Shown here: in pieces, positions 35,126 through 47,042 of the stretch | Numbering within the stretch: the stretch's first letter is position 1 | Layout of the letters: each line of letters opens with the position of its first letter | Origin: Amanita rubescens | Lineage: Eukaryota; Basidiomycota; Agaricomycetes; Agaricales; Amanitaceae | DNA length: 64,000 bases | Direction of reading: 5' to 3' | NCBI GenBank assembly: GCA_015039365.1 | Contig: WION01000016.1 | Location: forward strand, 62,001 to 126,000 | Made by a program: the position numbers and the translations under genes | The notes under the pieces: model-generated | Told to the model about the DNA's origin: nothing | The model's input: only the letters and a program-made list of their open reading frames with translations | Database searches by the model: none

Positions 35126-35398
35126 AAGGAATTCTCATGATATTAATCTCTCTACCGTAGTCAGACATCATTATTAGTAGTATAAACATGTAAGTTAGCC
35201 GTCTAATAATCCAAACCTGATGCAGCTCTATGCGCTCCGGAGACGCCTTTGCTGTAAAGCCCTCTACACCATGCCGCTAACTTGATCGTGAGAGCCTGGA
35301 AGTCCAATAGGACTTCAAACATTGTCATTCGGGTATTAATAGTTTCATATTTCCTGTATGAGAGTTGACATCAAACTGAAAAACAATGCCTGGGGAAC

Positions 35399-37592
35399 TC
35401 ACCACCAGCAGAGAAAATATTCCTTGAGTAATGAAAAGATGCTCCTGGATCGACAGGCATCGAAGAGACGGCTCCTCTCATCTTGCCAAACAGAATACGC
35501 ACAATATTTGGCAGTAATTAAGAATACCCGAATCTGGCCTACCTTCAGCGGGTGATAAGCATGAAGAATTGGACTCACATTAGAATGTGTCGTGGCTAAT
35601 GCGTGGTCAAGACTCCTGCCAAGATATCATTTCGTCACGTTCCGAAGACTTATGAATGACAAACCTAGTCAAGTCATTCAATTTCAAGACCATCAGCACC
35701 CGACGAGGTATTCGGCGTAGGAGGTCGAATACGGATAAAAGAACGCCCTCTTGACCGATAACGGCATCGCGGATAGCAATCATTTCTTCCTCTGTCTGAG
35801 GTTTAATATTTATCATACCAGATGCACGCACGACCGTCGAACCATCTTCCTCGGTCCAAGTGAACTCCAACCCTGCTCTACCTGTGATGGCGGATTCGAA
35901 CACAGGATACTAGCAGTGAATGTCAGCGCCTTACACATCTCCAAAGAGTTTTTATCTTACAAGCTCGGGCGTGATATTCCCAACGAGTTCAGCATACTTG
36001 CGACGTTCTGCAAGTGTGGAAGGAGTTGCGGGAGCAATGAGCGACAGCCAAAATTTGCTGTAGTTCACTCGCAGCAAAGGGTCGATATCAAAATAAAGAC
36101 CGTGATCAAGGAGCACGACTTCAAAGTTAAAAGGTGACTTGGACTTTGGACCAGCCGGTCGGATCAAGAGATTTCCTTAGAATTTCATGAGGCTACTTTT
36201 GCGCAAGATAGGTATGAATTACCAGGATGAGGATCCTGTATCTCTGTGAGAAACGAGACAACCAATGGTAGAGGATAACTCACAGCATGGAACCAGCCAT
36301 TTATGAAAACCATTTGACTAAATATGCGCGATAGTTCCAATGCTACCTTGTTGCGATCTATGTTGTTACTTGCTAGGTACGCCAAATCATCGACACGACC
36401 ACCCTGGATATATTCCATAATCAAAACACGTTTTTTGGCGACGACTACTTCTGGTATATATAATGATGTGGATATGTGCTGGAAGTCGTGAGCCACTTTA
36501 ATGGCATTGTTTGCTTCGTGTACGAAATCCATCTCCTTTGGAAGATTGTTCCGCATTTCCTCCTGTCTTGTTGTAAGCAGAGGTGCAGAGCAAGCAGAAG
36601 ATCACTCACCCCCAGCCACGTAAATTCGAATTCAGGAAACCAAGACTTGATCCAACCTACCTATACGCATAAGTCTAGCAGTAGATTGCAGAACAATGGC
36701 TAACCGAGTGTCACTTCCACCATGTTCATATCAATGTTGCAGAATTCTGCGAGATGAGGATGTTGAAGCTAGTACATTAGTCGTCAGTACACCGATCACA
36801 CGATAGGCGATGCCACTCGGGCTAACCTTCACTGCCACCAATTTTCCTGAATCTTTCAACCGCCCGACATGTACCTGGGCCAAGCTTGCAACACCAATAG
36901 GCCTCCGATCAAACTCATCGAATATTTCGGGTATTGATGTGCCCATATCTTGCAAAATCAACTTTTCTATGTCATCGTAATGCGTTGGTTCGCATTGGTC
37001 TTGAAGTGGCCTCATAGCGCTTGTCCACTCTCTTGGTAACACGTACAAAGAAGCCATATGTTGACCCATCTTTATGAATACGCCTATCCAACACAATTAA
37101 TGTAGTGTTTCGTCTGAATGAGCAAAGCGTACCTCCATTTGCGAGTAAGGCATGCCGAACTCTCAGAGCACTGCGCTTATGACACATCGAGTATGCTTGC
37201 TCCCGTTCCTCTTCTGAGGCGTATTTTTGTGCAAACGTCCACTTGTAGTCAATGGCACCGAGGATAGCAGCACCTTCAAGCAGTGGGTGTTAGCGCAAAT
37301 AGGTGCCGACGCATCATTATACTAAAGACGAACTTGCAACTCGTGAACATCGTTCTATCGCATGTACCGTGTATCGAAACGGCTGAGAGGTTTCAAATGC
37401 GATGACACCCGCTGCAGCTAGACCGATAGCAGAGGTTGAATAGACGAGCCACTTGCGGCTCGGCCGTAGCCTGCCTGTTCCGTATGAACGACATAGAAAT
37501 CCGGAAGGGTACAACGGCCAAACACGGAGTCTGGATATGCAGGGTTGGTGATAATGAATTGTGCCAAGATGCCTGAGGAAAGGCGCTATCAT
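35399..37592 (-). CDS. ABC1/ADCK (UbiB) atypical kinase, mitochondrial, Mcp2/ADCK1-like, 11 exons
   Basis: Exons: 37592..37334, 37273..37133, 37083..36827, 36768..36705, 36656..36610, 36562..36284, 36235..36223, 36175..35961, 35909..35665, 35615..35579, 35533..35399; 563 aa. A presequence-like Arg-rich N-terminus and one TM (WLVYSTSAIGLAAAGVIAF) suggest the inner mitochondrial membrane. UbiB hallmarks: KxGQ motif GVFIKMGQHMASL, Ala-rich loop PIGVASLAQVHVG, VAVK lysine, HADPHPGNLLI and VVLLDHGLY (DFG-like). The DPHPG residues come from a 13-nt exon. Yeast relatives (Mcp2/Cqd2) influence coenzyme Q and lipid distribution. The exact ADCK subfamily is inferred. Confidence 0.88.
36223..36235 (-). 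other. 13-nt microexon encoding the DPHPG catalytic motif
   Basis: GATCCTCATCCTG between introns 36236..36283 (48 nt) and 36176..36222 (47 nt). It supplies Asp-Pro-His-Pro and the first base of Gly of the invariant HADPHPGN loop of ABC1/UbiB kinases. Confidence 0.85.
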
Positions 37593-37681
37593 GAATGCGA
37601 AATATGTGGAGGTGGTGATCGCAATGACCTAATTTCTCCGTTTACACTACTACATAATTTATTTTTAGGCTTGTATGGCAA

Positions 37682-40035
37682 TCATTTGCTTCCCCTCTTC
37701 TGAACAGACATACGATGTGATGACCGTGCATCTTCGCTCTTGTGCATCGCTTCGGCATATCTACCCTTTTATTAGGAAGGAAACCATTTAAAAAATCCGA
37801 GTACTTGCAGCAGTTTGTATCGCACAAGTTCCTGTTCCATTTCCTCGTTGCGCAATCGCTGCTTCACTAACTCATTCTAGACATGACCATCAAGTTGGTT
37901 TCGCGCCGCCGTTTGTAACTAAAAACTTACGAGGATATCCACATGCTCAATGTTCGATTGTGTTAGACTCGTTTCCAGCATTTTACTAGCTTTATGATTG
38001 ATTCTGGTAACAAGTGCATACGTCAAGGACTTACACTTGCGCAGACAATGCGCGGTTACTGGTTCGTAGTTGATCCAACTCATTGGCGTGTTTGTTGTTT
38101 GCACGCTACTACAGTGTCAGGTCAAGCGTTGCTGATAACAAGCGCACTTACAACGATATCCTCATATTCGTGCCGGTAGGAGTCCAGCATAAAGGGTGTG
38201 ATCTGCAGCGAAACAGAATCTCGCACAAACTGGTCTGCATCATACTTAACATCCTTTCCCTCGCCAATCTGAATCTTCAAATTTAGAATTGGTTTCTATT
38301 TCGACCACGCAGGCACAAACCTTGTATATATCTAGCAGCTTATTACTCAAGAACGCCAAGATTTCATCAAATTTGAGAGCCAACAAAGCCTCTTCATTTT
38401 TCTTCAACAATGCTATGCTGAAACCGAAAATGGCCTCTATCCCATTTGCAAGGCAATTGTCATATATACGGAAAACGATTTCAAGCGGGAACCTACGTAA
38501 GGTTATTATGAGTATACATTTATGTCGTGACTTACCGGTAACTGAACATGGTCAAAAACCACTGAGAACAAAACATGCTTGATTTCACCCCTTGTCTCAG
38601 AAAATGCACGTGCAATACTGGCAATAATTCCTCGATTAAACGGTCAAACTTGCATGGTGTCATTCATCAGGGGATTGACGAAGACAAGCACACACCTGAA
38701 ACTTAAAGTCGCTTGTAAGTTCACATGAATGTCGGAGAACTTTCGCAACATACAAGGCGTAACTGCAATTTGGGCATCTCGGGCAAGAAATGGCCACGGA
38801 GATCATACGCATACATTAGCCTCACAAGTAAGGCAAAGACTTCTTCGTCCGGCATCTGATGTCTTCTGCTTCAGGTGGGAGCGAATGGGTCATGATGATA
38901 ACACCCACGTTCAACAGGAGAATAGCAACTACGAATGGGAGACCTTGACAATAACCTACTTGGGGATCATAGCTGGAGTAACTTTTTGCATCAAGCGAGT
39001 AGCAATTTGTTCACAAAAACTTACAGAGAATAAGCTTTGAGAACGTTAAAAAGGTTCTCTTGTCCTATGCCCGACCCATTGGTGAAGAATTCATGGTGCG
39101 GAAATGTCCTACGACGATTGTAGACGCAGGCCCCGTTAACAGACTGATTCTTACCGTCCTAAATCGCGTGTTATGGCCTTTTCGTGCACGCTAGACCCTT
39201 TCAGCAACTTCAAATACGTTTCTTCTATGTCAGGGTCCTTTGATGCGGCCCTACATAGGTCCTGATCAGCCAGGAGAACTTCACATATATGAAGCTGAAT
39301 GCGTCACATGTGTTGCCACATCATTCCACGAAGGGTTGCTGGTATACCCTTGGCTATAGCATGTGCCAGTTCTTCTGGGCGTTCTGCAGCATATCCCTGG
39401 TAGTCTAGCGCACACGGCATGGATATATAGAGAAGAGCGCCTTCGCAGATCATGCTCACCAGAGATGACAGTACCCCAGAAAGCTAATGCTGATGCTTGA
39501 ACACGACTGGTATCAAAGGTAAATGACAAAACGCACCCCAGTCAATTGCATTGTCAGCAGAAGTGTCAGTAGTGCCCACTGCCTCCTTGTGCATACGCGC
39601 AAAATCCTCTTGTAGCTTCTGCTGACCGTCAACACTGCCTCTATTGGACTTCGCGGTGGTATCCTGAAGTTCGAAAAACGGTCGGTCATGAGATGAACGT
39701 ATCGTAGTGGTCGAAACTGTCTTCTTGTGTTTCATAGACACGGAAATAGGACTCTCATCGAATGAATTATCTGTCCGTATATTCTTATCATCCTCTGGAC
39801 GAGGAAGCAATGAATCTGTAGAAGTTCTTCGAGATGCCAAGGTGACGGGAGACAGGGTAGTTTCATCATCAAGAGCTACATCATTGAACTCTGCCTCGGA
39901 CACAGACTCTCTATTTTGAAGTGAAGTGAGTGTTGTTGATACAGGCGACCGAAGCGCTTCAAGTGTTGTGGGAGGTATCGAGTCCGTTGCTTGGGTGCTC
40001 CCTGAGTCATTCCTTTCTGGTATCTCTAGAGACAT
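37682..40035 (-). CDS. TBC-domain Rab GTPase-activating protein (Gyp5/EVI5-like), 15 exons
   Basis: Exons: 40035..39537, 39483..39460, 39404..39308, 39250..39155, 39108..39025, 38972..38909, 38855..38754, 38701..38696, 38648..38536, 38492..38321, 38274..38152, 38105..38035, 37985..37931, 37876..37809, 37760..37682; 550 aa. A Ser/Thr-rich N-terminus precedes a complete TBC domain: GIPATLRGMMWQHM, the Arg-finger motif AITRDLGRTFP, the Gln-finger DPQVGYCQGLPFVVA, CSQWFLTMFSYRFPLEIVFR. A C-terminal coiled coil (ELDQLRTSNRALSAQ, ELVKQRLRNEEMEQELVRYK) matches the Gyp5/EVI5 layout. It accelerates Rab GTP hydrolysis in ER-Golgi/recycling traffic. It has a 6-nt exon and one GC-AG intron (37761..37808). 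Confidence 0.9.
38696..38701 (-). other. 6-nt microexon of the TBC Rab-GAP
   Basis: TTTCAG (Phe-Gln) between introns 38702..38753 (52 nt) and 38649..38695 (47 nt), linking LQLRL to FDRLIEELLPVLHVHFLRQG. Family members have ...LRLFQFDRL..., so both residues are expected. Skipping keeps frame but deletes Phe-Gln. Confidence 0.75.
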
Positions 40036-40295
40036 GATTGGGAAAGAGGGTATCCCATGCAGATGGCTGGGTAATCTGTCAAGGCGTTGCAACTTTAGCA
40101 AGATATCGCCTACCGACCGAGACTTTGCACGTGTGGAAAGTCAGTACTGCGTCGAAGGCGATCGGATCGGATCTGCACATTCAATCCGTAGTTATTGCGG
40201 TCATTACTAGTACGAAGAAAATACAATACAGTACAACGAGATAATAAGATAATGAATGACAAGCGTACAAATAATTAGGATACGGTAACGAAAGA

Positions 40296-40924
40296 TCATG
40301 AAGCTACGTTTTCAAAACTACAATCTGAATCTGAATCTGACAATGACCCGCTGCTTCTTAGCCGAAAATTATCGTCCAAAGAATTGAGGCATTCAAGTTC
40401 CAGAAGGCAGAGACCTTCTTTCCACCGTTCAGGATGCTCGTGAGCGCGTACGATTTTCCATCCGACGTAGGCAGAACACTGTGAACAAGTGATCTCCTGC
40501 ATCGTGTGGGCTCCTGTGACCATGAGCTGGACGCTTGGTCGCCCAAGTTTTACGTTATATCTGGAAAATTCTTAGTCTCAGGATGCTCCGTGCGCGTGAC
40601 TCCATTACTCACGTCTCGGTGAAAAGTGATGCCTTTCCATGGAAGCCTCTGAAGGCACGCGAGTTGGGGGGATACTGTCGAGGGCATAATGAGTCGGGCA
40701 ATGAGAAAAGTAAAAATGCATACCGCGGAAGGTGGGAGATGGACTTTAGTTGATGTTATGCATGTATAGCATTTCTTGCAGGCGATAGGACCTGGAATTT
40801 TTGGTAAAGGGCGCGATGACCGGGGTGAGGATGATCGGGGTGAAGGGGGTACAGGAGGTAATTGTCGACGTGGTCTGGTGCTCTGCTCGCCTGCGAGTGA
40901 GCTCCGTTGGGCCAGGTTCTGCAT
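40296..40924 (-). CDS. Yippee-family zinc-binding protein
   Basis: Exons: 40924..40724, 40674..40613, 40560..40296 (175 aa). A Pro-rich N-terminus leads to the first C-x2-C (IACKKCYTCITSTKVHL), then FRGFHGKASLFTETYNVKLG and the second C-x2-C in MQEITCSQCSAYVGWKIVRA, followed by WKEGLCLLELECL. This is the Yippee/Mis18-type fold with about 55-90 residues between the paired cysteines. An acidic Ser/Asp-rich tail ends the protein. The start at 40924 is used; a longer in-frame ORF reaches 41035 but lies in the divergent promoter. Cellular role in fungi is not established. Confidence 0.85.
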
Positions 40925-41247
40925 GGTGGGAAGGGATGAAGATAGTGCAGGTACGTGCAAATATATATCAAACAAATTGTTCCTTTTGAAGGCTGTGGTG
41001 GGACAGCCATCATCAGCAACATCATCAGTGTTCATGAATCATGATATGAAACGCGGTCCTGACAAACCGACGCTCGTGATACATACATACTTGTTCGCCT
41101 ATTAGGATGTGCCTTTACAAGCAAATTTATCAAGACCATTCAAGACCCTAAGTAGACTGGTCCCGATACTACACGATAGCAGGGTGTGCTATATTTATAC
41201 CACCCTCAACATTAATTTCTTATCGCGTTGAACCTAGAACTGTTCTC
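40925..41247. promoter_or_regulatory. 323-bp divergent promoter, Yippee gene / allantoinase
   Basis: Both start codons point away from this interval. A TATA-like stretch (GCTATATTTATAC) at about 41186-41198 lies 50-60 bp upstream of the allantoinase ATG. No GATA-cluster diagnostic of nitrogen control was convincingly seen. Confidence 0.45.
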
Positions 41248-42885
41248 ATGTCCAAATTCCTCGTCTATACCAGCTCCAAAGTCCTTCTACCGGATTCTGA
41301 CACCCTTCAACCAGCCACTATCGTCGCAGATGTAGTGACCGGCAAAATATTGAGCATCTACCCCGCCAAGATTGAGAAACACGATTTGCAATTGCCCGAA
41401 GATACGGCCTGGTTTGACGCACAAGATAAGATGATTCTTCCCGGTCTTGTCGAGTAAGTCCCGCGCTGTCTCGCAGCCCATGGCCAGTTGAACTTTGTAG
41501 TGCTCATGTGCATCTTAATGAACCCGGTCGGACTGAATGGGAAGGCTTTTATACCGGAACTCGTGCAGCTGCTTCCGGAGGTGTTACTACTGTTGTCGAC
41601 ATGCCTTTGAATTCCATCCCTCCTACCACAACTGTTGAAAACCTCGAAAGCAAACGCGCCGTCGCCCGAGGCCAGTGTATCACAGACGTAGCCTTCTGGG
41701 GCGGTGTCATACCAAATAATCAGGTTTGTTCAGCTTGTCCCCAATGTACTCTTGTAGCTCACAGTTATCTACGTAGAGCCACCTCAGGCCTCTGATTCGC
41801 GCTGGAGTTAGGGGCTTCAAGTGCTTTTTAATCGAAAGTGGAGTAGATGTCCGTGATCTACCGACCTCGTCATATCTATTTTTTCTCATTGGTCATTTTT
41901 AGGAATTCCCATGTGTCTCAGAGTCTGATGTTAGCGCGGCAATAGAAGAAATTCAAGTCAGCTCAAACGCGTTTTCGTTAAACCCCAGCTTACCGTTCCT
42001 TTTATCTAGCATGAGGATACTGTGTTATTGTTTCACGCCGAACTCGACGATCACTCACACTCAGAGGGATGTGATTTTGATCCCACGCTCTATTCCACTT
42101 TTTTGGATTCAAGACCGCAGCAGCTCGAAATTGATGCGATATCAATGATCACGAACTTGCAACTTTCATACCCAAATTTGAGATGCCACATAGTCCACCT
42201 TTCTGCTGCATCTGCCCTTCCGATTGTGCGCGCCGCCAAGGCAGCAGGCTTGAAGTTGTCTGTGGAAACATGTTTTCATTATCTTTGCCTTTCTTCAGAT
42301 GACATTCCCCCGGGCCACCCAGAATTCAAGTGTTGTCCCCCGATCAGGGACACAAGAAACCAAGACAGGCTCTGGGATGCCTTAAAAGCAGGTGTTATCG
42401 ACTGTGTGGTGTCTGATCATAGTCCTTGTGTGGCAGAACTAAAACATATGGACGATGGTAACATCATGACTGCATGGGGCGGGATCAGCGCTTTAGGCCT
42501 GGGCCTAAGTTTGCTCTGGACGGAGGCGGATAAGCGAGGAGTATCGATCGCCCAGATCTTGAGATGGACCAGTCAGAATACGGCGAAGCATGCTGGGCTG
42601 GATGCTTCAAAAGGACAACTTAAAGTCGGTTACGACGCAGATTTCGTCATATGGGATCCGGATGTTGATTACAAGGTATGGTTTTTCGCAGAGCCAGGAG
42701 AACCGTAGGTGACGAGGTTATTGAAGGTCACTCTTGAAAGTCTTCAGTTCAAGAATAAGGTCTCGCCTTATGTTGGCAAAGTACTTCGAGGCCGCGTTGA
42801 GAGAACGTATTTGCGAGGTGTGATGATCTATGACAGATCAGCTAATGGTGTGGCAGAGATACCTTCTGTTGGGCAGTTGATCTGA
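41248..42885 (+). CDS. DAL1: Allantoinase
   Basis: Hydrolyses allantoin to allantoate in purine catabolism. Exons: 41248..41453, 41501..41723, 41777..41848, 41903..41956, 42010..42675, 42727..42885 (459 aa). Amidohydrolase metal-site motifs are all present: H-x-H in [17 protein letters not shown], the carbamylated-Lys region [14 protein letters not shown], His in [12 protein letters not shown] and [15 protein letters not shown], and Asp in [34 protein letters not shown] and the C-terminal [18 protein letters not shown] are typical of allantoinase/dihydroorotase. The fourth and third exons are short (54 and 72 nt). No neighbouring purine or urea catabolism gene is present, so it is not part of a DAL cluster here. 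Confidence 0.93.
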
Positions 42886-43196
42886 GAGCATTTAACATTT
42901 TTTATCTTGGGGGGGTCATTTTCTTGACTAAATTAAAGTATCTGTAGACTAATTTCATACGCGCACACCTCGCCAGCGAGGTGCAGCTAGGTTAGCGTAC
43001 AACCGACGCTCCGAACTCGGGAGGGTGTGAAATTCGTTTAACAAAAGCGGCACTGAATAGACCAGCAGATCCAGGCAGATGAAAGTCCATCTTGTTGCCG
43101 CGTGTGCCTTCCCTGGCACTCGGTGCCTCGCAGCTACGGCCTGGGACAGCACGGCTGTTGTCCTTCATAAGGCAAATCTGAGAAACGAGGCCTCCA
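42886..43196. other. 311-bp spacer with a perfect 7-bp hairpin
   Basis: Between allantoinase and the RING gene (both plus). It contains CACCTCG-CCAG-CGAGGTG at 42966-42983, a perfect 7-bp inverted repeat with a 4-nt loop. No ORF with recognisable features is present. The region includes the DAL1 3'UTR and the next promoter. Confidence 0.5.
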
Positions 43197-45242
43197 ATGA
43201 CTTCGTTTCTCGTCTTTCTTATCCTTCTACACTTCATCACTGTTCACGCCTATGTACCAGCGCAAGCCACCAACTCTTCTCAGGCACCCCCTAACGGAAG
43301 ATCTTACACAACTGATGCGTCCACCCTCTACCTGCATTGGTATTCAAATGGGTATATAGAGCTTACTTCATTTGGCATCCATCTTCGTTAACCTGTCTCC
43401 CAGCATGACGACACATGACGTCTCCTACCAGTTGGCCAGTTTTCGAGGAAATAAGATAATCAATGTTTGTACAATGACGTTCACGGAATTGAAAATATTG
43501 ATGCCGGCATACAGGGAGCATTAGTTCACTTCTCAGAGGCCTTCGTTGACGAAAACACTCCTGCCAGTATGCTTCACCATCCTTATACCGCCCCGTTGCG
43601 CCAATTATCCATTCAGGTTACACCCCGTGGATTGCCATGATCGCTTGTGATGCCAATGCCACAGATGCATCCATGGAAGTCGACGTCTTTACCTTAGCGC
43701 GCCGTAAAGGCGCTAAAGCAGCTGTAAGTAAACACCTACCTACCGAGTGACAAGAATTCACGTTCCAGGCACGTTAAGCTGCTCTACTCTTCATACTCTT
43801 CGAGTTGTGCTATCAACCCCGAGTATGTTGACTCTCGAACTTTGGGTCATGTGTTAGACATATTCTCCGTGAAAGACTTTACAAATGTACGCTCGGTGAA
43901 GTTACAACCCCGACGGGCTGCCTCGACGAGCACGACTTCCTATGGGTCATACGATTCGCGACGGCTTAATAGTTCAGCGGCAGATATCAACTCAACCATC
44001 GCAGCTGGTTCTCCAATTTCCCCCGGTTATGTCTATGCGGTTCTACAAGCATCCAATCCAGCCATTACTACCACCAGTTCTGGTGTGGTCACCGCAGCGA
44101 CAAGTACGCCGAGCAACTCGAACAACAATACCGGCAATTCCAGTCCTCCAAGTACTGCTCTGGCGATGTATGTATTACAACACCATTTGAACACTTTTTG
44201 AACCTTTCTATTGACAGGATTGTCCTCTATGCCATCACTGGCTGTGTATCGGCCTTGTTTTGCGTAGTGATCATATCCGGAGTTTGTCCCATCCAATTTT
44301 TATGGTATTGATGTACTGAATTTGATTGATTAGGCCATCAGAGCTATTCGACATCCTGAACGTTATGGGCCACGAACACGTTCCGGAGAAGACGGGACTC
44401 CTCCACAAAGTCGTGCGCGGGGTCTTACACGCGCGATTGTCGATACATTCCCCGTTGTTAAATTTGGAAAAGTGGCTCATGGAACGTCGGCTACCAGCAA
44501 AGACGTGGAAGCACAAGTATTGGGAAACAATGACACAGAATTGAAGACGAGAAAGCCGAGCGAGCAGGGCTCCATTAATAACCTCGGCGACGCCTATTTT
44601 TCCGAGGAGCAACGAAGAACGGATGGAGATCAGATGGAAAGCGAAACTGCATTCAGTCTCGAGGGCCGCGGGCACGGTCTAGGAATTCCTGATATTTCTG
44701 ATCCAGCTCCCGACGCCCAAAGCGAACAGATGCAGGGAGGATCTCATTACTTAGAACAAAATACAAACCCCGTAGCCTCATCTTCGGCCAAAAGCAAGAA
44801 TGAACTCATACCTGAAGCGATTGGAACGGAAACTTGTCCTATATGCATTCTTGATTTTGAGGAGGACGATGATGTACGGATATTACCATGCGAGGGTCAA
44901 CATAAGTTCCACCAAACTTGCGTTGACCCGTGGCTGCTAGAGCTGTCAAGTTCTTGCCCTATTTGCCGACATGGTGAGAATATTGTAGTATGTCATACCG
45001 TGGGCTAATAATGTTATTCAGACTTTCACGCTTTGGAAACAATGTTATCGAATGGTTTGGAAGTCGATGATGCGCATGACTACAGACATAGCAGGCGTGC
45101 ATCTCAAGGCATGCTCGCCAATCGGTTCTCTCGCTACCTACGCTTCGCGAGAAGACGAAGAAGTCGACTGCAGCGGGAAATGGAGCAAGGTAGTACTACC
45201 ACCGAGCCTCATGCACACATTTCGCCTGAGACAGTCACATGA
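43197..45242 (+). CDS. PA-TM-RING E3 ubiquitin ligase (RNF13/GRAIL-like), 8 exons
   Basis: Exons: 43197..43351, 43404..43464, 43515..43566, 43617..43723, 43779..44167, 44218..44281, 44334..44973, 45022..45242; 562 aa. Signal peptide [18 protein letters not shown]; a luminal protease-associated-like domain ([47 protein letters not shown]); a Thr/Ser/Asn-rich stalk; TM helix [20 protein letters not shown]; a cytoplasmic region; then RING-H2 [20 protein letters not shown] with HKFHQTC and CPICRH. A basic tail [14 protein letters not shown] follows. Likely an endosomal or vacuolar-membrane ubiquitin ligase; targets unknown. Confidence 0.9.
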
Positions 45243-45397
45243 ATGTACTCTATGAGCTATGTTATGATGTTTATGACTTACTTGCCTGCATTTAGTATTC
45301 ATTGTACCCACCATCGTTGACTGTAGTCTATATCACATATTATCCAGGTATAATTGAAAATCAACTATGCCTTCCTTGCATCATTCATGCACCAAAT

Positions 45398-47042
45398 TTA
45401 GCTAGGCGCTTTCTTCTCATTTCCTCGATTGTAGGAACTTCGGATAGGCTCTGCAGAGTTCAAGCCCCCTGAGGGGACCGATGAAACGTCATGGTGCGAC
45501 TCGGACACGGGCGCACTGTCGACTTGGCCTGTGTGGAATGTAGAGATGCCGTTTGCTTGCCCCAACGACGCCCGCAGTGCGGCTTGGAGCTCGGCGTCGT
45601 CGTCGTCATCGTGGAGGTTCTGAGATTGTCCTTCAGAGAGACCATCTCCTGCATTACCGCCAGTTTGGTTGCTACGTCGTGCCATTGCCTCGCTCTCAGC
45701 TATGGCACGTCGAAGATGTTCCTCCTCCTCCTCCTCTTGCTTTCTTCGTGCTTCTCTCCGGGCTTCTTGCTCGGCTATCTGCTCCGGTGTCATTCCTTCT
45801 GTTGTATAAGACCAGGCCTCTCGCTGTGCATATTCTTGTTGCTGTCGCATACGCTGTAGCATGAGCCTGTTGCGCTCCATACTAGTGGCGACTGGATCTG
45901 CATTGCGTAATTCAGAGCTTTGTTCGGAAACTCTGCGTGTATCACTCGGGCCTGATTCATATGTCATCGTTTCTTCATTATTTCGGTGACTATGATAATC
46001 ATAGCCGCCAAGGGATGCTTGCAGAGCAGCCTGAAGCTCGAGATCTTCCTCCTCAAACCCATCGGGTCCCTCATCTGCATTCTCGTCGTCATGAAGCATC
46101 TGACTTGTGTATGAAGACGAGGCGCCACTAGGCTCTGGTAGAGTCGCTGCTATAATATCGGCATCGGTGCGAGGTAAAGCTACTGGTGCGGACGGATCTG
46201 CTTGGACGACAGCAAAAACAGAATATCCTGATTATACCTTAGCAGATATACTGACATGCCTTGTGAAAAATACCTTCTTGCTCGGCTTGCTCTAACACCA
46301 TACCAAGATATACTCTGCCAACCCATTCTGGAGATTTAAGGAAAGAGTTGAGATTGAACCAGTGACCATGACCAGGGTCTATATCTACAGTAGCTTCAGC
46401 ATTTCCAAAGCGACGTAATGTGAACCAATGTTGTTCCAAGTTGAGAATAAATGCCAGTTGAACGCTGTCATACATCAGAATCTCCGAGAGTGTACAATCG
46501 AAATGTGTTGCATACTGCGGCCGATCGTGATAACGACTTAATTCTTCACTTCTCCACCGGACAAGGCTGAAAGACGTCATAGGATCAGTTCTTTACATAA
46601 CCGGAGAGATGCCGTACTTGAGCCCCCACACTTTCAGTGCGTTCTCAATGACTTGAATGGAGAAGAACCCTGTGGCAATGAAAAGTGTTAAAACGCGTAA
46701 TGTCTCAATCGCAGTCCTAACCGGTATCGTCCATATTCGTGCTGTCGTTTCCATTCACCGAACCCTCGCCACGATAACTTCGCTCAAGCAGGTCAAGATT
46801 CGCAGGCAATATCTGAGAGATCGGGAGTAGAGAACTAATCCATGTTAGATACATACAAGCTGACAAGCGACGAACATACATAGTTACCCTCTGAAGACGA
46901 ACAACGATCAGGTCGAATACGATAGGAAAGAATGAATCTACGAACGTAATAGGTTGTTTAGCGCATGTTGTCCACAAAGTGCTGAGCCTGGCTGCTGTTT
47001 CTCGTGGTAGATGATGGATGCAAGGCCCTCAAGACCTGCCAT
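45398..47042 (-). CDS. Ataxin-3-like Josephin deubiquitinase with three UIMs, one apparent frameshift
   Basis: Exons: 47042..46946, 46890..46880, 46834..46722, 46669..46618, 46566..46516, 46464..46274, 46227..45398; about 447 aa. The Josephin domain has the catalytic Cys in QQPGSALCGQHALNNLLQGN and the catalytic His/Asn in DPGHGHWFNLNSFLKSPEW. The C-terminal half carries ubiquitin-interacting motifs: EEEDLELQAALQASLGG, EEEHLRRAIAESEAMARR and DDDDAELQAALRASLGQ. Exon 2 is 11 nt. Exon 3 has one extra T (complement of 46804): FSTPDLSDIA is followed in the next frame by ANLDLLERSYRGE. Removing that base restores the family sequence. Cleaves ubiquitin chains, linked to Cdc48/p97 pathways in other eukaryotes. 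Confidence 0.88.

Noticed and set aside
43842..44201. Thr/Asn/Ser-rich ORF as an independent secreted protein
   Set aside because: It is the stalk exon of the PA-TM-RING gene and is joined in frame on both sides.
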